Positions 34,660-44,187 of a DNA stretch of 64,000 bases are shown piece after piece (position 1 is the first letter of the stretch; every line of letters begins with the position of its first letter). A model generated the notes under the pieces. That model ran no database searches and was not told the DNA's origin. It saw only the letters and a list, made by a program, of their open reading frames with translations. A program made the translations under genes and the position numbers. The DNA is from Pseudolachnospira sp051055405 (GTDB lineage: Bacteria; Bacillota; Clostridia; Lachnospirales; Lachnospiraceae): NCBI RefSeq assembly GCF_051055405.1, contig NZ_CP167068.1, positions 3,142,458 through 3,206,457 of the forward strand, given 5' to 3'.

Positions 34660-36024
34660 TTACAGCGGGATAATGCCGAGCACAACGGCGAAGATCATGC
34701 AGAGGATACTAAAACCCCATACCCACAAAAAGGAATTTTTAATATGATCCTTAATATCTACATCCGCCAGACCGACGCCCAGTAAAGTTGCCGGTACCAT
34801 CGGGCTGATGAAGGTAGCGCAGTTACGGCAAACCACCATGGCCACAGCGATTGGAGTCGCATCGATGCCGAAGCCCGCACCGATCCCCATCATAACCGGC
34901 AACATACCGTAGAAATAGCTGTCCGTATCAAAGGCCAGCGCTAACGGTACGCTCAATATACCGATAACCAAAGGCAGATGATGTCCCAAAATATCCGGCA
35001 TCCCTGCAGAGATCAAATTAGACATACAGGTAATCACACTGTTGATCTCCACGCCATTCACCGTTACACTTTTTACTAGCACACCCATCAATACGGCAGC
35101 TCCCATCAGAGTAGAACACATCATCAACGCAGGACCCGCATGGCTGTTGATGATTTTTTTCTGCATCTTTGCCCCCGGATAGTTCACCAGGATGGCCACA
35201 GCTACGCCAAACATAAAGGGCACATAGCTGGGAAAGATATCGTAAATCAGCAGAGCGATGACAGCGATGGTCAGGAAAATATTAAACCAAAAGAGCTTCG
35301 GCCGCGCCAAATCGCTTTTCTCCGCCTGCTCGGCCGCATCCAGTACAACCTCCCCCTCAATCTCAGCCAGGCGGCCATTGAAACCTGCGCCTCTCTTTAC
35401 CTCCATCGTGCCGGTGATAAAGGCTACCACAAAAACTAATAGGATGCCAAAGATCTGAATCGGAATCAGAGTACTCCACAAGCTGGCAGGCTCTACGCCC
35501 AATACGGTGGCGGCGCGCATCGTGGGACCGGCCCAGGGCATCAGGTTTAACACACCCATAGCCAGAACAGCCACTCTCAGCAGACTGGTGGGACGCATGT
35601 GCAATCTCTTATATACCGGCAGCATAGCAGGCACCACGATACAAAAAGTGGAAGCACCGCCGCCGTCCAAATGGCCAATCAGAGCGATAACCGCGGTCAT
35701 TAAAGTGACGCCGATAACATTCCCCCCTACCAGCTTCATCAAACAGTTAATAATCACGTCAAACATACCAGCATCCGTCATGATACCAAAATACAGTACG
35801 CTGAACACGAACAGAGCCGCCGTAGGGCTGGTACTGCTAAAACCGCTTTTGATCAGAGATCCCATATCGTCCATGGTGTAATAACCGCCCACCACCAAAA
35901 TCAAAGCCAAAATAGTGGGGAACACGATAAAGGCAATACTAGGCAAGGTCTTGCTCTTAAACAGAGTGACTACGATTGCGATAATACATAGAAAACCAAG
36001 AATAGCTACCAGTGTTTCACTCAT
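34660..36024 (-). CDS. CitMHS-type citrate/dicarboxylate transporter
   Basis: Membrane protein of 454 aa, close to the usual length of the CitMHS family, which takes up metal-citrate or related acids with cations. Features: about 12 hydrophobic segments, GHLDGGGASTFCIVVPAM in the middle and SPMVPATLLGVGLADVD near the end. It begins in ATGA overlap with the histidine kinase stop, so both are one operon; the divergent response regulator is likely its activator. Confidence 0.88.
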   Translation of the reverse strand: MSETLVAILGFLCIIAIVVTLFKSKTLPSIAFIVFPTILALILVVGGYYTMDDMGSLIKSGFSSTSPTAALFVFSVLYFGIMTDAGMFDVIINCLMKLVGGNVIGVTLMTAVIALIGHLDGGGASTFCIVVPAMLPVYKRLHMRPTSLLRVAVLAMGVLNLMPWAGPTMRAATVLGVEPASLWSTLIPIQIFGILLVFVVAFITGTMEVKRGAGFNGRLAEIEGEVVLDAAEQAEKSDLARPKLFWFNIFLTIAVIALLIYDIFPSYVPFMFGVAVAILVNYPGAKMQKKIINSHAGPALMMCSTLMGAAVLMGVLVKSVTVNGVEINSVITCMSNLISAGMPDILGHHLPLVIGILSVPLALAFDTDSYFYGMLPVMMGIGAGFGIDATPIAVAMVVCRNCATFISPMVPATLLGVGLADVDIKDHIKNSFLWVWGFSILCMIFAVVLGIIPL

Positions 36025-37844
36025 AATTTTTTTCCTCCTTTGATCGTTTCTTCAGAGGGCCTTTCTAACGGAAGATAAACCACAAATTCCGTTCCCTCTC
36101 CTGGCGCACTGGTCACACAGAGGAGACCATGGTGGGCTTCCACAATACGCTGTACAATGGAAAGACCTAGTCCTGTACCTTCTCCCGCCTTCTTTGTGGT
36201 GAAGAAGGGGACATAAATCTGCGCAAGCGTCTCTTCGCTCATTCCACAACCATTGTCACGAATGGACAAACGATAAAATAATTTTTTTTCCTTTCCTCGG
36301 AAAAATGGGTGCTTTTTTTTATCTGGGGTCAAAATTTGGCTTTCCACCACCAACTCCCCCTGCTCCACATCCTTCATCGCGTGAATGGCATTGTTGCAAA
36401 GATTTAAGAGAATTTGGGTAATTTGCGTAGGGTTGCCCCAGACCGCCGCTTCGGTGTCCGAAAGTCTGTTTTCCAATCGTATATGGCGAGGGATAATGGA
36501 ATTTACCATCACCATGGCCTTATGGATCACCTGAGTGATCGGCAGGCTGCGAAAGGTCTTTTCTGCATTTTTTCCTGAGAACTGCGAAAGCTGATCGATG
36601 ATCTCTTTTGCCTTTTTTGCGGAGTCATAGATCTCCTGTAAATCGGCATAGCGTTCGCTGGTCGGTTCGGTATCGGCTAAAAGTATCACGGAATATCCCA
36701 TGATAGGAGTTAACAAATTGTTAAATTCATGGGCGATACCGCCGGTCATGGTTCCTAAAAGCTGCAACCGCTGCTGATGAGCCAGCCTTTCTTCTTTTTC
36801 CCGAAGCGCCTCTAACTGCTCGTTGAGCTGGCGCAGCCGGGCATTTTCTGCCTCATAGCTGCGCATACGGAGCATAACGCGCACAAATCCTACCAAAAGC
36901 AGGATAAGCATCGCTCCCAAAGATCCTGCTACTGCCAAAATACGCACCATGCCGTCCCGTATGGGTATGGACAGTTCACTGTAATCGATCACAGCGCTGA
37001 CGACGATAAAATCATTCCCCAGATGCGCCGGCTCATAAGAAGAAATTTTTCTTACCCGACTCGGTTCTTCCTCTGCCCACCAATAGGATTCATAGATGGC
37101 TGTTCCCGTTTTTCCGGCTAACTGATCGTCTACCATGGCAGCCAACTCCGTCAGATCAAAATCCGGATACTCTGCCTGGCGATCGTCAATCACATCGATA
37201 CCGATTTGCTCTTCCACCGGATGATTTAGGATCATTCCATCGGAAGCCTTTAGCATAATATAACCGTTTTCTCCCAACGTAATGTAAGAGGCGGTCTGTT
37301 CATACATGGCGCGGATATCCAAAAAGAAGCTTAAGCGTCCTCCAGATACCGTCTTCGCAGACAGGCGCAGATAAAAATCCCGCTGCCCGGTTCGCACCAA
37401 TTCCATCTGCTCCCCCTCATCGTCGGAATACATCTCACGCACGGTATCCCAGTTCTCGAAAGGAGCGGAAAAGAAACGCTCTCCCTCCGCCGTTTCATAG
37501 AAGGCACAGCCAAGATTATTCCCACGGATGGCTACTTGCTCTCTCAGATAGCACAAAAGGCTTTCTTTATCCACCTCCATATCCTCATAAAAATGAGAAA
37601 TATCTCCGGCGGCAATGCGCAAATCCCGACGGTATTCCTCTACATAGACCTCGATGCTGTTGGTCACAGAGCGCACCAGATGCGTCATCTGCTGCGTCTG
37701 CCCCTCTATCACGCGGTTCTGATAATTGGAAAGCATCTGATAGAGAGAAAGCGCCAGCAAGATACTGGTCAACAGAATACCGGCGGACAAGAGGACAATT
37801 GCTTTGCGGCTATTTTCTTTTCTTTGCATATTTTGTTTTTCCAT
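36021..37844 (-). CDS. Membrane sensor histidine kinase, extracellular Cache-type domain
   Basis: Kinase of 607 aa. A membrane segment at about 14-36 and another near 300-325 frame a 265-aa extracellular region with dCache character (SYITLGENGYIMLKASDGMI). Then a coiled coil, the H-box GGIAHEFNNLLTPI (His near 372), N-box NLCNNAIHAM, G1 DNGCGM and G2 GTGLGLSI. The His box is of the NtrB/DctB type. It is co-translated with the citM-like gene and probably senses its substrate. Confidence 0.92.
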   Translation of the reverse strand: MEKQNMQRKENSRKAIVLLSAGILLTSILLALSLYQMLSNYQNRVIEGQTQQMTHLVRSVTNSIEVYVEEYRRDLRIAAGDISHFYEDMEVDKESLLCYLREQVAIRGNNLGCAFYETAEGERFFSAPFENWDTVREMYSDDEGEQMELVRTGQRDFYLRLSAKTVSGGRLSFFLDIRAMYEQTASYITLGENGYIMLKASDGMILNHPVEEQIGIDVIDDRQAEYPDFDLTELAAMVDDQLAGKTGTAIYESYWWAEEEPSRVRKISSYEPAHLGNDFIVVSAVIDYSELSIPIRDGMVRILAVAGSLGAMLILLLVGFVRVMLRMRSYEAENARLRQLNEQLEALREKEERLAHQQRLQLLGTMTGGIAHEFNNLLTPIMGYSVILLADTEPTSERYADLQEIYDSAKKAKEIIDQLSQFSGKNAEKTFRSLPITQVIHKAMVMVNSIIPRHIRLENRLSDTEAAVWGNPTQITQILLNLCNNAIHAMKDVEQGELVVESQILTPDKKKHPFFRGKEKKLFYRLSIRDNGCGMSEETLAQIYVPFFTTKKAGEGTGLGLSIVQRIVEAHHGLLCVTSAPGEGTEFVVYLPLERPSEETIKGGKKL

Positions 37845-38064
37845 TTTATCGTTGATATCCTTCGATGAAATTATTATAAATCATTTTTCTTAAATACCTC
37901 TGTAAAAATCTTAAAAAGCCTTAAGACTCTGCTATTTTTTCTTTATTTTTTTCAGCATGACAAAATTCATAGGTTTTGTCAACCGTTACCTTCAAAAAAA
38001 GATTTGCTATGCACGCAAAAAAATGCTATGCTTTTTACAAAACAGGGAAATACAGGAGGATTCC

Positions 38065-38754
38065 ATGGCTGCCGAACAGGTTTTGATCATTGATGACGAT
38101 CCGATGGTCCGACGTTTGCTAGAAAAAGTAATGACCAGCAATCAGCTGAAGTCCCTTTCCGCAAGCAGCGGTGAAGAAGCTCTTTTGCTTGTCCGGCGGG
38201 AACCTTTTGATCTGATCCTTTTAGACGTGACGATGAGAGGAATGGATGGTTTTCAGTTTCTGGAACAAATCCGCCGCCAGGGAATTGACACTCCTGTCAT
38301 TATTGTCAGCGGAAAAAACGAAGAATACGATACTCTTTACGGTCTAGAGTTAGGCGCAGACGACTATATCACCAAACCGTTTAACCCGGTGGTGCTGGGA
38401 GCGAAAGTAAAAGCCATGATTCGCCGCAGCCATCAGCTTTCGAAGCAGACATCCTCCCAGATAACGGCAGGCCCATTTGTTTTCGATAAAGCCACTCTGA
38501 AGCTGAAAAAAAACGGAAAAGAAATTTTCCTTTCTTCTAAGGAGACCATGATGTTTTCTTTTTTTCTGGAACATATCGGTCAGGTATTTTCCAAGGAACA
38601 GCTCTACCAGCAAATCTGGGGAGACTGGAGCGTAGACGACAACACCATTATGGTGCATATCAACCATCTGCGCCGAAAAATTGAGGATAATCCCAAAGCC
38701 CCGAAGCACATTCTCACGGTCTGGGGGCTTGGATATAAATTTGTGATTGAATAG
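38065..38754 (+). CDS. OmpR/PhoB-type response regulator
   Basis: Regulator of 229 aa: receiver domain with IIDDDPMV, phosphoacceptor Asp in LILLDVTMRGMDGF, Thr/Ser in IIVSGKN and Lys in ITKPFNP, then a winged-helix DNA-binding domain (about 130-228) ending VWGLGYKFVIE. The ATG at 38065 follows AGGAGG at 5 nt, so the longer frame is not used. Divergent from the kinase gene, with 220 bp between, where its operator should lie. Confidence 0.93.
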   Translation: MAAEQVLIIDDDPMVRRLLEKVMTSNQLKSLSASSGEEALLLVRREPFDLILLDVTMRGMDGFQFLEQIRRQGIDTPVIIVSGKNEEYDTLYGLELGADDYITKPFNPVVLGAKVKAMIRRSHQLSKQTSSQITAGPFVFDKATLKLKKNGKEIFLSSKETMMFSFFLEHIGQVFSKEQLYQQIWGDWSVDDNTIMVHINHLRRKIEDNPKAPKHILTVWGLGYKFVIE

Positions 38755-38755
38755 C

Positions 38756-38782
38756 ACAAGCGGGGCATTTTGCCCCGCTTGA
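38756..38782. terminator. Terminator after the response regulator
   Basis: Stem AAGCGGGGC/GCCCCGCTT with an ATTTT loop; between convergent response-regulator and fhs genes. Confidence 0.8.
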
Positions 38783-38849
38783 TATAGCTAAATATGAACC
38801 GTTCTGGTTATTATTTCATTAATCATCTACCTGGCAGAACGTATACCGC

Positions 38850-40523
38850 TTAGAACAAGCCGCTGATCTTGCCGGTCTCGTCCACGTCGATCTTCTCCGC
38901 TGCCGGTACCGGCGGTAAGCCCGGCATCGTCATGATGTCTCCCGTCAACGCTACAATAAATCCTGCTCCCGCTGAGATCTTCAGGTTTCTCACCGTTACT
39001 GTGAATCCCTTCGGTGCTCCCTTTAATGCCGCATCGTCCGAGAAGCTGTACTGCGTCTTCGCTACGCAGATCGGGCACTTATCAAATCCTAGCTTCGTTA
39101 ACTGCTCCGCCTGCTTCTTCGCGTTCGCCGTCAGCATCACTCCGTCTCCATGGTATACTCTCTTTACAATTGCATCCAGTTTCTCCTCGATGCTTCCCTC
39201 TAAGCCATAGCTGAAGCTGAAATCATTCGGCTCTTCTACCAGTCTTACGACCTCTTCCGCCAGCGCGATTCCTCCTTCTCCTCCTTTGGCCCATACTTCC
39301 GACAGCGCTACGTTTACTCCCAGCTCCTTGCACTTCTTCTCTACTAGGTCTAACTCTGCCTTCGTATCCGTCGGGAACGCGTTGATCGCTACTACGCACG
39401 GCAGCTTATATACCTGCGTGATATTCTCTACGTGCTGCAGCAGGTTCGGCAGTCCTGCCTCCAATGCCGTAAGGTTCTCTTCGTTCAGATCCGCCTTCGC
39501 CACTCCTCCATGGCTCTTCAGCGCTCTTACCGTCGCTACCATTACCACCGCCGACGGCGTCAGCCCTGCCATACGGCACTTGATGTCTAAGAATTTCTCC
39601 GCTCCAAGGTCTGCTCCGAATCCGGCTTCCGTGATCACATAATCTCCTAGCTTTAACGCCATCTTCGTCGCCATCACCGAGTTGCATCCATGGGCGATGT
39701 TCGCAAACGGTCCTCCGTGCACGATCGCCGGCGTATGCTCTAACGTCTGCACCAGGTTCGGCTTTAAGGCATCCTTTAACAGCGCCGTCATCGCTCCCTC
39801 TGCGTGAAGGTCTCCCGCCGTTACCGGCTTCTCATCGTATGTATATCCCACGATAATACGCGCTAAGCGCTTCTTCAAATCAATGATATCCGACGACAGG
39901 CACAGCACCGCCATGATCTCGCTCGCTACCGTGATATCGTATCCGTCTTCTCTCGGTACTCCGTTTACTCTTCCGCCAAGGCCGTCTACTACGAAACGAA
40001 GCTGGCGGTCGTTCATATCTACGCACCGTCTCCACGTGATTCTTCTCGGATCAATGTTTAACTTATTTCCCTGATACAGATGGTTGTCTAACATTGCCGC
40101 CAGCAGGTTGTTCGCCGCTCCGATCGCGTGCATATCTCCCGTGAAGTGAAGGTTGATGTCTTCCATCGGGACTACCTGCGCGTATCCTCCACCTGCTGCT
40201 CCGCCTTTTACTCCGAATACCGGTCCCAACGACGGCTCACGCAGAGCCACCATCACGTTCTTTCCGATCTTTCTCATTCCATCCGCCAGGCCTACCGTCG
40301 TCGTCGTCTTTCCTTCTCCGGCCGGCGTCGGGTTGATGGCTGTTACCAGGATCAGCTTTCCGTCTTTCTTCTTGCTCTCCTGGAGCATGTTATAATCGAT
40401 TTTTGCTTTGTACTTTCCATAATGCTCCAAGTACTTTTCGTCGATTCCTGCTGTCTTTGCGATCTCGGAAATCGGCTGCATCTCTGTTTCCTGTGCAATT
40501 TCGATGTCGGATTTGTAGCCCAT
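38850..40523 (-). CDS. fhs: Formate-tetrahydrofolate ligase
   Basis: Enzyme of 557 aa (family about 555) that joins formate to tetrahydrofolate with ATP, giving 10-formyl-THF for purine synthesis or one-carbon flow. The P-loop PAGEGKTTTTVGLADGM lies near residue 65, and EPSLGPVFGVKGGAAGGG follows. The ATG at 40523 has AAGGAGAAG upstream. The leader carries a ZTP-like riboswitch with terminator, which links expression to 10-formyl-THF shortage. Confidence 0.97.
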   Translation of the reverse strand: MGYKSDIEIAQETEMQPISEIAKTAGIDEKYLEHYGKYKAKIDYNMLQESKKKDGKLILVTAINPTPAGEGKTTTTVGLADGMRKIGKNVMVALREPSLGPVFGVKGGAAGGGYAQVVPMEDINLHFTGDMHAIGAANNLLAAMLDNHLYQGNKLNIDPRRITWRRCVDMNDRQLRFVVDGLGGRVNGVPREDGYDITVASEIMAVLCLSSDIIDLKKRLARIIVGYTYDEKPVTAGDLHAEGAMTALLKDALKPNLVQTLEHTPAIVHGGPFANIAHGCNSVMATKMALKLGDYVITEAGFGADLGAEKFLDIKCRMAGLTPSAVVMVATVRALKSHGGVAKADLNEENLTALEAGLPNLLQHVENITQVYKLPCVVAINAFPTDTKAELDLVEKKCKELGVNVALSEVWAKGGEGGIALAEEVVRLVEEPNDFSFSYGLEGSIEEKLDAIVKRVYHGDGVMLTANAKKQAEQLTKLGFDKCPICVAKTQYSFSDDAALKGAPKGFTVTVRNLKISAGAGFIVALTGDIMTMPGLPPVPAAEKIDVDETGKISGLF

Positions 40524-40570
40524 ACCTTTCTTCTCCTTTACCTTATTGGTTTTGCCTCTTTTACCAAAAA

Positions 40571-40676
40571 GGGCATCATTTGAAACGCTCCAAATGATGC
40601 CCAGACGGTCGGCTCTCTTACGATTCTGATCCACTGTGGTTCTCCACATTTATCCGTCAGGTATCAAAACCGCTCT
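40571..40676 (-). ncRNA. ZTP (pfl-type) riboswitch with intrinsic terminator
   Basis: The fhs leader has CTGACGG pairing with CCGTC, a hairpin TGTGG-agaa-CCACA, and the downstream block GCCGACCGTCTGGGC, close to the conserved 3' part of pfl RNAs. That block runs into a terminator, stem GGGCATCATTTG/CAAATGATGCCC (40571-40602) followed by TTTTT. ZTP riboswitches are known upstream of fhs and purH, where ZTP accumulation turns the gene on. Match made by eye, so moderate certainty. Confidence 0.68.
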
Positions 40677-40685
40677 GATGTCCTT

Positions 40686-40714
40686 ATGGTAACATATTCC
40701 TGACACTTTGTCAA
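40686..40714 (-). promoter_or_regulatory. fhs promoter
   Basis: TTGACA (40714-40709), 17-nt spacer, TACCAT (40691-40686), placed so that transcription starts just before the riboswitch. Confidence 0.65.
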
Positions 40715-40825
40715 TAATATATCATTTCTGTTATAAAATCGTCGAATTTCGAATGTTTCCTCTCTTTTCCCCGTAAAAAAGTAACTTTTTTGGCCAAATA
40801 CATTACTATTTTTGCTGACCCGGCG

Positions 40826-41773
40826 TCACTTCGTAGCGTCGGCAGCCTCCCGGCAAATCTTTTCAAAGTCCGCATCGCTGACCTCGCCTTTGGTATACAG
40901 GCTGTATGCAAAATCACCTGACTTCCAGGTAGCGAGACGGGCGCCATTCTCTGCTTTCTGTCTTGCGATTTCTATAGTCCCATCGTCATACTCAGCTTCC
41001 AGAATCTCCATTTCAGGATTCCATTCTTCCGTCACTCCGGCATCCACGCTGCCATTCGCGCCGCGGAACTGGTACGCCGCGTTATTCCAGGTAAATCGGA
41101 TTTCCGCCGTATCTTCATTGACGATATAATAAGTGCTGTCTTTCGCGTCGTCCGGCTCTGCAATCCGCACGCCAAGAGCGGAAAGCCCTTCCCGATTTTC
41201 CACCTGCTTCCGCGGATTTGCACCGCCAGCCTCCGTGACAGCGATCAATTCTTCCACCAATTTCTGAATGGCCTCATCTTCCACTTCCGCCGCTGTGTAA
41301 AGAGAATACGTCGACGTCGCATCCGTCCAAAGCGCCAGACGTCCTCCTCCGGAGGTCTTTCGAATCTCTGCATTGGTGTCCGCCCCAGAAACGGTCAGCG
41401 CTTGCCCTTGAAAATTATCATAAACGCCGGAAATATCCTGATCTCCCGCAGCCCCGCGAAAACTGAAATGATTTCCGTTCAAAACAAAATTCACTTCCGC
41501 CACTTCATCTGCAATAATATAGTACTCTACATTCTGTGCCCCTTCTGGCGCGCCCAATGCTGCCTGCAGCGATGCAAAATCCTCGATTCCTTGGACCTGG
41601 CGAATGGGATTTTCCACCGCGGCTGTGCTGGATTCCTCCGGTGCTTCCGTAGGCGCTTCCGTCGCCGGCGGCGTAAATAAAACGCTCTCCCCGTCACCGG
41701 CATTGCTTTGACATCCCGTAAAGGTCAATGCCGCAGCCAAAGCGCCCGCCAGTAAAATTTGGTTTCTTTTCAT
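40826..41773 (-). CDS. Lipoprotein with duplicated domain, unknown function
   Basis: Exported lipoprotein of 315 aa: signal peptide with lipobox FTGC (Cys about 21), a Pro/Thr/Glu linker, and two homologous domains of about 125 aa (about 55-180 and 187-313). Both share NP-QV, the YYI-(A/N)-(D/E)-AE(V/I)-F--N core, FRGA-G, and (L)A-W-----YSLYT. The start ATG at 41773 is 7 nt after GGAGG. The domain was not recognised by name; surface or cell-wall role inferred only from export. Confidence 0.75.
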   Translation of the reverse strand: MKRNQILLAGALAAALTFTGCQSNAGDGESVLFTPPATEAPTEAPEESSTAAVENPIRQVQGIEDFASLQAALGAPEGAQNVEYYIIADEVAEVNFVLNGNHFSFRGAAGDQDISGVYDNFQGQALTVSGADTNAEIRKTSGGGRLALWTDATSTYSLYTAAEVEDEAIQKLVEELIAVTEAGGANPRKQVENREGLSALGVRIAEPDDAKDSTYYIVNEDTAEIRFTWNNAAYQFRGANGSVDAGVTEEWNPEMEILEAEYDDGTIEIARQKAENGARLATWKSGDFAYSLYTKGEVSDADFEKICREAADATK

Positions 41774-41814
41774 GCTCATTCCTCCCGCAAGTATTCACTT
41801 CTATTTCTTTACTC

Positions 41815-41860
41815 TCTGCCTTCCATTGACAAAGGCATACGCCCTTATCAATTGAAGATA
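41815..41860 (-). promoter_or_regulatory. Leader hairpin before the lipoprotein gene
   Basis: Stem CTTC-AATTGA/TCAATGGAAG with loop AAGGGCGTATGCCTTTG and flank GGAAGGCAGA; second copy of the motif seen at 1755-1800. Confidence 0.4.
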
Positions 41861-41925
41861 TAGTATATCCGCTTCTATTTGTCAAGCCCTCTTTTCTTCA
41901 AACTTCCCGCCGCCCCTTTTACTAG

Positions 41926-43206
41926 TTACCGGATCGCATCGATTCCACCCATATAAGGGCGCAGCGCTTCCGGAATACGCACGCTTCCATCCGCGTTTAA
42001 ATTATTTTCCAGGAAAGCAATCAGCATTCGGGGCGGAGCCACCACCGTATTGTTTAGCGTATGGGCTAGATATTTCTTTCCGTCATTCCCCACCACACGG
42101 ATTTTCAAACGACGCGCCTGAGCATCGCCCAGATTGGAACAGCTGCCCACCTCAAAATATTTTTTCTGACGCGGGGACCACGCTTCCACATCCACAGATT
42201 TCACCTTTAAATCCGCCAAATCACCGGAACAGCACTCTAAGGTACGCACCGGGATATCTAAAGAGCGGAACAAATCCACGGTATTTTGCCATAACCGGTC
42301 AAACCACATGGGGCTTTCTTCCGGTTTACAGATAACGATCATTTCCTGCTTTTCAAACTGATGAATCCGGTAAACGCCCCGCTCTTCGATGCCATGAGCG
42401 CCTTTTTCCTTGCGGAAGCAGGGCGAATAGCTGGTCAATGTATAGGGCAGGTTTTCCTCTGGATTTACCGTGTCGATAAACTTTCCGATCATCGAGTGTT
42501 CGCTGGTGCCAATCAGATAAAGGTCCTCGCCTTCGATCTTATACATCATAGCTTCCATCTCGTCGAAGCTCATAACGCCGGTTACCACGTCGCTGCGAAT
42601 CATAAAGGGCGGTACGCAGTAGGTAAATCCCCGGCCGATCATAAAGTCTCTTGCATAGGAAATCACCGCCGAATGCAGCCTGGCAATATTCCCCATCAAA
42701 TAGTAAAATCCATTTCCCGCTACTTTTCTGGCGCTGTCCAAATCAATCCCTTGAAAACGCTCCATGATCTCTGTGTGATAAGGGATCTCAAAATCTGGAA
42801 CGACTGGCTCGCCAAACCGTTCCACTTCCACGTTTTCACTGTCGTCTTTCCCAATGGGAACCGAGGGATCAATGATGTTCGGGATGGTCATCATGATTTT
42901 CTTGATCTTTTCTTCCACTTCTTTTTCTCTTTGGGTCAGTTCATCCACCCGTCCCGCATTGGCCGCTACCTGCGCTTTTACAGCTTCCGCCTCTTCCCGT
43001 TTTCCTTGTCCCATCAGGGCTCCGATCTGTTTGGAAAGCTTATTGCGGTCCGCTCGCAGAGCTTCTACCTCTTTTTTAATATCTCTGTTTTCCTGATCTA
43101 AGGCAATTACCTCATCCACCAGCGGCAGCTTCCGGTCCTGGAATTTATTTCGGATATTCTGCTTCACGATCTCTGGATTTTCTCTCAAAAACTTAATGTC
43201 TAACAT
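41926..43206 (-). CDS. serS: Seryl-tRNA synthetase
   Basis: Class II synthetase of 426 aa, normal length, charging tRNA-Ser (and tRNA-Sec where present). N-terminal tRNA-binding coiled coil (about 30-105), motif 2 FRKEKGAHGIEERGVYR, motif 3 NNTVVAPPRMLIAFLEN. It is preceded by a T-box leader, so expression rises when tRNA-Ser is uncharged. AGGTAACTT-type spacing before the ATG at 43206. Confidence 0.98.
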   Translation of the reverse strand: MLDIKFLRENPEIVKQNIRNKFQDRKLPLVDEVIALDQENRDIKKEVEALRADRNKLSKQIGALMGQGKREEAEAVKAQVAANAGRVDELTQREKEVEEKIKKIMMTIPNIIDPSVPIGKDDSENVEVERFGEPVVPDFEIPYHTEIMERFQGIDLDSARKVAGNGFYYLMGNIARLHSAVISYARDFMIGRGFTYCVPPFMIRSDVVTGVMSFDEMEAMMYKIEGEDLYLIGTSEHSMIGKFIDTVNPEENLPYTLTSYSPCFRKEKGAHGIEERGVYRIHQFEKQEMIVICKPEESPMWFDRLWQNTVDLFRSLDIPVRTLECCSGDLADLKVKSVDVEAWSPRQKKYFEVGSCSNLGDAQARRLKIRVVGNDGKKYLAHTLNNTVVAPPRMLIAFLENNLNADGSVRIPEALRPYMGGIDAIR

Positions 43207-43302
43207 AAGTTACCTCCTACTATTCTATGGAATTAAATAAAGTATACACCCTTCACGGTTATCCGACAGAAAATGGGGGCGGAATTTCCTATGAAATAAA
43301 AA

Positions 43303-43533
43303 AAGCCCTCATCCCTATGGGACGGAGAGCTCCGCGTTGCCACCCAAGTTGCCGGAAATCCGGCCTCCTCATCTGCGCTGTACCGGGCGCACCCTTCCGG
43401 CTCCTCGCCGGCTGCTCGAAAAGTGGAACGAAACAGATTGCCGCCGGTTCGCACCAGCCACCGGCTCTCTGGTAGGCTTTCTTGTCTCTTAGCTTTTCTC
43501 AGACGCATTTTCTTTATTATTAATCTTGTCTGC
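43303..43533 (-). ncRNA. T-box leader of serS
   Basis: The conserved T-box sequence TGGGTGGCAACGCGG is at 43346-43332, followed by a terminator (stem GCTCTCCGTCCC/GGGATGAGGGC, then TTTTTTT at about 43303). Upstream hairpins, including one around CCGGTGGCTGG/ GCCGG, form stem I. Binding of uncharged tRNA favours the antiterminator. I could not place the specifier codon with certainty. Confidence 0.9.
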
Positions 43534-43539
43534 CTATGC

Positions 43540-43568
43540 ATTATATCACTGGTATGTCCAAAAAGCAA
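43540..43568 (-). promoter_or_regulatory. serS promoter
   Basis: TTGCTT (43568-43563), 17-nt spacer, TATAAT (43545-43540) just before the T-box leader. Confidence 0.6.
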
Positions 43569-43618
43569 GCTGTTTAAACATTTGACACGGAAAGACTACG
43601 TTTACAAAAGCCCGCTGG

Positions 43619-44152
43619 CTATCGTCCTTGATTTTGGAACAACAGTCTCATTTCTTCTGAAGATTCCTGCATTCCCCTCTGAAACCATACTTCTATCCAA
43701 CCATACAGGCTGTATGCAACAAACGCCTTTGCATAAGCCTCTCCTTTTGGCAAACCTGGCTTTAATTCCATCATGTCCAAAATAACGTCTTTTAGCAAAT
43801 AAATCAGATGGCGTTCATTTAAAAGACGATAAAATGCCCTATGCTGTTCAAAATGCTCGAATATCATGCCAATACCTGAACTAAAAGGGATACTGTTATT
43901 TTTCTCCCAATCGCTTTTCCACCCGTCAAATAATTTATTGATATACGCTCTCAAAATATCGCTCTTACTGTTAAAATTGCGATAAAAAGAAGCTCGTCCA
44001 ACGCCCGCGTTATCACATAATTCACTGATAGAAATATCCTCAATCCCCTTCTCTTCCAATAATGTTAAGAAAGCTTTTGTTATATGCTCCATCACATAGG
44101 TATTTCTTCCTTCGTTGCTCATCGGTGATACAGTTTTTCGGTTTTGTCTCAT
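43619..44152 (-). CDS. TetR family regulator
   Basis: Regulator of 177 aa with an N-terminal TetR helix-turn-helix (ISISELCDNAGVGRASFYRNF, residues about 40-60) and a helical C-terminal domain of the TetR_C_8-like type (HFEQHRAFYRLL). ATG at 44152 follows GGGGGAG. It is divergent from the esterase-like gene, with an inverted repeat between, so it probably represses that gene. Confidence 0.9.
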   Translation of the reverse strand: MRQNRKTVSPMSNEGRNTYVMEHITKAFLTLLEEKGIEDISISELCDNAGVGRASFYRNFNSKSDILRAYINKLFDGWKSDWEKNNSIPFSSGIGMIFEHFEQHRAFYRLLNERHLIYLLKDVILDMMELKPGLPKGEAYAKAFVAYSLYGWIEVWFQRGMQESSEEMRLLFQNQGR

Positions 44153-44187
44153 TTTTTCTCCCCCTATTGACATTCCTCAAAACGCTG

